Assembly (NCBI GenBank): GCA_937983065.1
Contig: CALKAL010000183.1
Location: 1 to 18,018, forward strand
Reading direction: 5' to 3'
Source of the DNA: an uncultured Bacillaceae bacterium
GTDB taxonomy: Bacteria; Bacillota; Bacilli; Bacillales; Alkalibacillaceae
Length of the DNA: 18,018 bases
The notes under the pieces are model-generated. The model was not told where the DNA came from, ran no database searches, and worked only from the letters and a program-made list of their open reading frames with translations. The position numbers and the translations under genes were made by a program. Shown here piece after piece: positions 15,335-18,018 of the stretch. The stretch's first letter is position 1. Each line of letters starts with the position of its first letter.

Positions 15335-16072
15335 ATGCCCAATCAAACTGGATCACGTGCTGAGCGTTATGAAAAGCAAAGAAAAGATACGAAAAAAATT
15401 AATCGTCTTATTTTATTAGCTGTTCTTCTCGTTCTTTTACTCATCGGGTTTATTATTTTCGGTGGTAGTGATGATGAGGAAGATATAAATGAAGATCAAA
15501 ACAACGAAGAAAACGAACTTAACGATGAAGATGAACAACCAGTTGATGAAGGCGAATCTGAAGAGGACGGTACAACAAACGGGGAAAACGACGAAGCTAC
15601 TGAAAATAATGGTGACGATGATAATACTAACGGTAATCAAGATGATTTAGCTACGGGAGGAAATGCAGAAGAGGAACATTTGGACTCAGATGATCCGAAT
15701 GTGTTAAATGTTATTGTGAAGGAATGGTCTGTATTAGAAACAGAGCAAGAAGAACCTCATGTCATTAATTTGAATGAGGATTCTATTGACCGTCAAGAAA
15801 TAGAACTTGCTATCGCGAGTGCCCTTGAATTAAATCGCGAACAATTAACTTATTGGTGGTTAGAAAGTGGAGGCATTCCAGATCGAATCGTTGGAACAGT
15901 TGAAGACCGTCAATCGTCAGAAATTTTCCGCGTTTATTTGAATTGGATAGAAAATGAAGGGTGGAAGCCGAATCGAGTCGAAGTGCTCCTTGAAAATGAT
16001 AGTCCACCTTATTTACAGCAAAATAGTAATGATGAAGAGGATGAATTAGAAGAAAATGATGAAGCTGAATGA
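15335..16072 (+). CDS. yrrS: YrrS-like membrane protein with acidic linker (DUF1510)
   Basis: 245-residue bitopic protein. A short basic N-terminus (1-23) is followed by one membrane helix (about 24-43, NRLILLAVLLVLLLIGFI). A roughly 95-residue low-complexity linker (about 45-140) is built almost only from D, E, N, G, Q and T. The C-terminal folded domain (about 120-222, with YWWLESGG and NWIENEGWKPNRVEV) matches the DUF1510/YrrS family as I recall it. A second acidic tail closes the protein. The ATG at 15335 has AAAAGGAGAGG about 8 nt upstream and is preferred over 15311. In B. subtilis yrrS is paired with pbpI, which is absent here; the position between greA and mtnN still supports the call. 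Molecular function is unknown, presumably envelope-related. Confidence 0.85.
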   Translation: MPNQTGSRAERYEKQRKDTKKINRLILLAVLLVLLLIGFIIFGGSDDEEDINEDQNNEENELNDEDEQPVDEGESEEDGTTNGENDEATENNGDDDNTNGNQDDLATGGNAEEEHLDSDDPNVLNVIVKEWSVLETEQEEPHVINLNEDSIDRQEIELAIASALELNREQLTYWWLESGGIPDRIVGTVEDRQSSEIFRVYLNWIENEGWKPNRVEVLLENDSPPYLQQNSNDEEDELEENDEAE

Positions 16073-16090
16073 TGAAAGAGGTAATCCATG

Positions 16091-16789
16091 ATGACAATAG
16101 GAATTATCGGAGCTATGGACGAAGAAGTAACAGCTCTCTTAACTAATATGAATGTAGACAATGAACATAAAATTGCTCGAAGTAAATTTTATGAAGGTAC
16201 GATTGAAGGGGTTCGCGTTATTTTACTTCAATCAGGAATAGGTAAAGTGAATGCGAGTCTTTCAACGGCTATTTTACATGAACGTTTCAAGCCGAAAGTT
16301 GTCATTAATACAGGCTCAGCTGGAGGCGTTGATGAAGCATTGAATGTCGGTGATATCGTCATCGGAAAAGATGTCGTCCACCATGATGCTGATGCGACGG
16401 CTTTTGGTTATGCGTATGGTCAAATTCCGCAAATGCCTCATTTTTTTCAGTCTGATTCCGAATTAATAAAATTAGCGGAAGAGACGATTGGGGAAATTAA
16501 CCAACAAATAAAAGTAAAAGTTGGAACGATCGGAACAGGAGATTCGTTTATGTCAGATCAAGCTCGCGTTCGTGAAGTTGTTAAAAAATTACCGACAGTT
16601 AAAGCGTTTGAAATGGAAGCGGCTGCAATTGCTCAAGTTTGCTATCAATACGATACGCGGTTTTTAATTATTCGCTCGTTATCTGATATTGCTGGAAAAG
16701 AGTCTAATATTAGCTTTGATCAATTTTTAGAAACGGCTGCTAAAAATAGTGCCGAATTAATTATAAAAATGTTGAAAAAAATAAAGTAA
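16091..16789 (+). CDS. mtnN: 5'-methylthioadenosine/S-adenosylhomocysteine nucleosidase
   Basis: 232-residue enzyme that hydrolyses methylthioadenosine and S-adenosylhomocysteine to adenine plus the thio-sugar, in methionine salvage and the activated methyl cycle. By alignment with E. coli MtnN, the catalytic residues are E12 (GAMDEEV), E176 (FEMEAAA) and D199 (SLSDIAG). The VVINTGSAGG and TIGTGDSF blocks are also diagnostic. ATGs occur at 16088 and 16091; AAAGAGG suits both, and the second reproduces the E. coli N-terminus (MxIGIIGAM). It lies 18 nt after yrrS, so the genes are probably co-transcribed. The usual B. subtilis partners yrrT, mccA and mccB are not here. Confidence 0.96.
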   Translation: MTIGIIGAMDEEVTALLTNMNVDNEHKIARSKFYEGTIEGVRVILLQSGIGKVNASLSTAILHERFKPKVVINTGSAGGVDEALNVGDIVIGKDVVHHDADATAFGYAYGQIPQMPHFFQSDSELIKLAEETIGEINQQIKVKVGTIGTGDSFMSDQARVREVVKKLPTVKAFEMEAAAIAQVCYQYDTRFLIIRSLSDIAGKESNISFDQFLETAAKNSAELIIKMLKKIK

Positions 16790-16848
16790 AAGAGCTGGCG
16801 TTATTGTTGGAGATTGTTTTTCCAACAAAATAACGTCTTAGCTCTTTT
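16788..16848. terminator. Bidirectional terminator between mtnN and the minus-strand genes
   Basis: AAAAGAGCT (16788-16796) pairs perfectly with AGCTCTTTT (16840-16848). Inside it, CGTTATTGTTGGA (16799-16811) pairs with TCCAACAAAATAACG (16821-16835), apart from a two-base bulge. A/T tracts flank both ends, so it can serve both strands. The left arm shares the last bases of the mtnN stop codon and the right arm shares bases of the small minus-strand gene's stop codon, a very compact convergent junction. Confidence 0.9.
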
Positions 16849-17023
16849 ACTCATAGCTCCATAAATAGTAACCACCAAAAATGAGTAACAAAAGAAGTGT
16901 AACGATGAGTAATGCATATCCGAATCCACTAGCAGGCTGAGGCGGCGGATAGCTTGGATAATAATCGTAATAAGGATTTGGGTAATGCGGATAATAAGGA
17001 ACTTCCTCGGTGTACGGATACAT
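16847..17023 (-). CDS. Small Tyr/Pro-rich single-pass membrane protein, function unknown
   Basis: 58-residue protein. Residues 1-33 are dominated by tyrosine and proline (YYPHYPNPYYDYYPSYPPP), and a C-terminal hydrophobic helix (about 37-53, YALLIVTLLLLLIFGGY) follows. The shape of the helix recalls the YjcZ-type small sporulation proteins, and Tyr/Pro-rich stretches are common in spore-surface proteins, but I do not recognise a named homologue. A GTG nine bases upstream was rejected because TTGGAG (17032-17037) lies 8 nt before the ATG at 17023. A sigma-K-like -10 element lies upstream, and sigK itself is the next gene upstream on the same strand. A role in the mother cell or spore envelope is therefore an inference. 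Confidence 0.75.
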   Translation of the reverse strand: MYPYTEEVPYYPHYPNPYYDYYPSYPPPQPASGFGYALLIVTLLLLLIFGGYYLWSYE

Positions 17024-17055
17024 CTGAATCACTCCAACATCTAATGACGTATTAA

Positions 17056-17064
17056 TAGCATATG
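17056..17064 (-). promoter_or_regulatory. Sigma-K-like -10 element ahead of the small membrane protein gene
   Basis: On the minus strand CATATGCTA matches the sigma-K -10 consensus CATAnnnTA exactly. A start near 17049 would give a leader of about 25 nt that contains the Shine-Dalgarno sequence, which is good geometry. The -35 AC dinucleotide expected 16-17 nt upstream is not clearly present, so activation by another factor, or chance, remains possible. Confidence 0.4.
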
Positions 17065-17110
17065 GAATTATTTCATGAATGACTAGATGACCGCCTAAAT
17101 ATGAGCAATT

Positions 17111-17827
17111 TTACTCATCGTTATTCTTCTTTGCTTCCTCACGAAAAAAAGCATGAAACATTTTCATTAAAGCCCTTTTTTCGATTCTTGACACATAACT
17201 ACGAGAAATGTTCAATGCTTTAGCAATTTCCCGCTGTGTTTCTTCCCTTTGCTTATTCAAGCCGTAACGTTTAATAATAACTTCCTTTTCCCGATCGTTT
17301 AGTAAATTGATGTATTGAAATACTTTTTCAATTTCCATCGATGTTTGGATTTTTTCGACTAGGTCTGGCTGTTCAGATTTTAAAATGTCGATTAAACTAA
17401 TCTCATTTCCTTCTTTGTCAGAACCAATCGGATCATGAAGCGACATATCTTTATTACTTTTTTTCGATGATCTTAAATGCATTAAAATTTCATTATCAAT
17501 ACATCGTGCAACATAGGTCGCTAGTTTTGTTCCTTTGTCTCGAGAAAAGCTTTCTACACCTTTAATGAGGCCGATCGTTCCTATTGAAATTAAATCCTCT
17601 TGATCTTCTTTATTGTTTTCGTATTTTTTTGCAATGTGGGCAACGAGTCTTAAATTATGTTCGATGAGCTTATTACGTGCCTCAAAATCTCCATTTTCCC
17701 ATCTTTCTAAATACATTCGTTCATCATCTGGATTTAAAGGTTGCGGAAAAGCATTCCCTTTGACATAGGAAAAAAAGAACTGGACGTTTTGGAACAATAA
17801 AGCGATAAATTTTGACAAAGTAAACAT
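17111..17827 (-). CDS. sigK: RNA polymerase sporulation sigma factor sigma-K (pro-sigma-K)
   Basis: 238-residue late mother-cell sigma factor, made as an inactive membrane-associated precursor. Region 2 includes NKLIEHNLRLVAHI, EDLISIGTIGLIKG and KGTKLATYVARCIDNEILM; region 4 includes the helix-turn-helix TQREIAKALNISRSYVSRIE. With the ATG at 17827, exactly 20 residues (MFTLSKFIALLFQNVQFFFS) precede YVKGNAFPQP. In B. subtilis the mature protein begins with the equivalent tyrosine after SpoIVFB cleavage, so this start is preferred over the GTG at 17845. GGGG (17841-17844) is a slightly distant Shine-Dalgarno sequence. The frame is continuous, with no skin-type insertion. Confidence 0.96.
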   Translation of the reverse strand: MFTLSKFIALLFQNVQFFFSYVKGNAFPQPLNPDDERMYLERWENGDFEARNKLIEHNLRLVAHIAKKYENNKEDQEDLISIGTIGLIKGVESFSRDKGTKLATYVARCIDNEILMHLRSSKKSNKDMSLHDPIGSDKEGNEISLIDILKSEQPDLVEKIQTSMEIEKVFQYINLLNDREKEVIIKRYGLNKQREETQREIAKALNISRSYVSRIEKRALMKMFHAFFREEAKKNNDE

Positions 17828-17844
17828 ATGACTGATCAACCCCA

Positions 17845-17888
17845 CGACATAATCTATAGGTATACGCCTATAATTTAATGTTATGTCG
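17845..17888 (-). repeat. Nested inverted repeats directly upstream of sigK
   Basis: CGACATAA (17845-17852) and TTATGTCG (17881-17888) form a perfect 8-bp outer arm pair. TATAGG (17855-17860) and CCTATA (17867-17872) form an inner 6-bp pair with a 6-nt loop. The outer arm abuts the GGGG Shine-Dalgarno of sigK. This could be an operator or, if transcribed, a leader hairpin. I see no confident sigma-E -10/-35 pair here. Confidence 0.5.
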
Positions 17889-17928
17889 ATTGGAATGTTT
17901 TGTGCGTGTACATAATAAACTCAACGGG

Positions 17929-17982
17929 AATTGTTTTTATAAGATATTAAGGAATATAGCCATGGAATCCGTATTTGTTTAT
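17929..17982 (-). promoter_or_regulatory. Two SpoIIID-like boxes upstream of sigK
   Basis: On the minus strand AAAAACAATT (17929-17938) and ATAAACAAAT (17973-17982) both fit the SpoIIID consensus WWRRACARNY, as I recall it, at all ten positions and in the same orientation. SpoIIID is a known activator of sigK in B. subtilis. The consensus is degenerate and the DNA is AT-rich, so single matches would mean little. The rest of 17828-18018 contains no gene that I can support. Confidence 0.4.
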
Positions 17983-18018
17983 CGTTAACGTATCATTAGT
18001 TATTATTGAAAAGTAACT

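Noticed and set aside
15437..15640. 67-codon hydrophobic minus-strand frame inside yrrS
   Set aside because: The hydrophobic composition is the mirror of GAT/GAA-rich acidic codons in yrrS; no ribosome binding site.
17889..18018. A divergent gene upstream of sigK
   Set aside because: The only ATG with a plausible ribosome binding site (about 17962) reaches a stop after eight codons.

Overview
This window reads as a chromosomal segment of a low-GC, endospore-forming Bacillaceae bacterium. Three observations support this. Most genes follow the order of the Bacillus subtilis rarA/cymR to greA/mtnN region. An Ala-type T-box precedes alaS. Sporulation genes lie at both ends: an RsfA-family regulator on the left and pro-sigma-K on the right. 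An acidic extracytoplasmic linker in YrrS and the general protein composition would suit a halotolerant genus, but I cannot name a species.

Layout: (1) 1-373 holds the 5' part of an RsfA-family forespore regulator on the minus strand, with a sigma-G-like promoter, divergent from rarA. (2) 374-7735 is a plus-strand run: rarA (replication-fork ATPase), cymR (cysteine regulator), yrvO and mnmA (cysteine desulfurase and tRNA 2-thiouridylase), a TPR gene, recD2 (helicase), and a 58-residue zinc-ribbon gene. A hairpin terminator or attenuator lies between mnmA and the TPR gene. (3) 7742-11723 starts with a consensus sigma-A promoter and an alanine T-box leader, followed by alaS, ireB, ruvX and yrzB; ireB and ruvX overlap by 4 nt. 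(4) 11745-11980 is a nested palindromic intergenic repeat that ends in a T-run. (5) 12044-13945 is mltG (cell-wall lytic transglycosylase), a terminator, and trmR (tRNA wobble-uridine methyltransferase). (6) 14007-16789 is udk, greA, yrrS and mtnN. (7) 16788-18018 has a bidirectional terminator, then on the minus strand a Tyr/Pro-rich small membrane protein and an uninterrupted sigK with inverted repeats and SpoIIID-like boxes upstream.

Themes: tRNA biology is concentrated here (MnmA with its sulfur donor, AlaRS with its tRNA-sensing leader, TrmR), along with genome maintenance (RarA, RecD2, RuvX), transcript elongation (GreA), envelope maintenance (MltG, YrrS, IreB) and sulfur metabolism (CymR, YrvO, MtnN). 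Genes that are neighbours in B. subtilis but not seen here include the two U32-family tRNA hydroxylation genes (trhP1/trhP2) between trmR and udk, pbpI next to yrrS, and yrrT-mccA-mccB around mtnN.

I found no transposase, phage gene, CRISPR array, tRNA or rRNA. Most of the window is conserved core genome. The parts least explained are the composite palindrome, the zinc-ribbon gene with its repeated operator-like leader, and the small sporulation-associated gene beside sigK. Several start codons were reassigned using Shine-Dalgarno position and homology.
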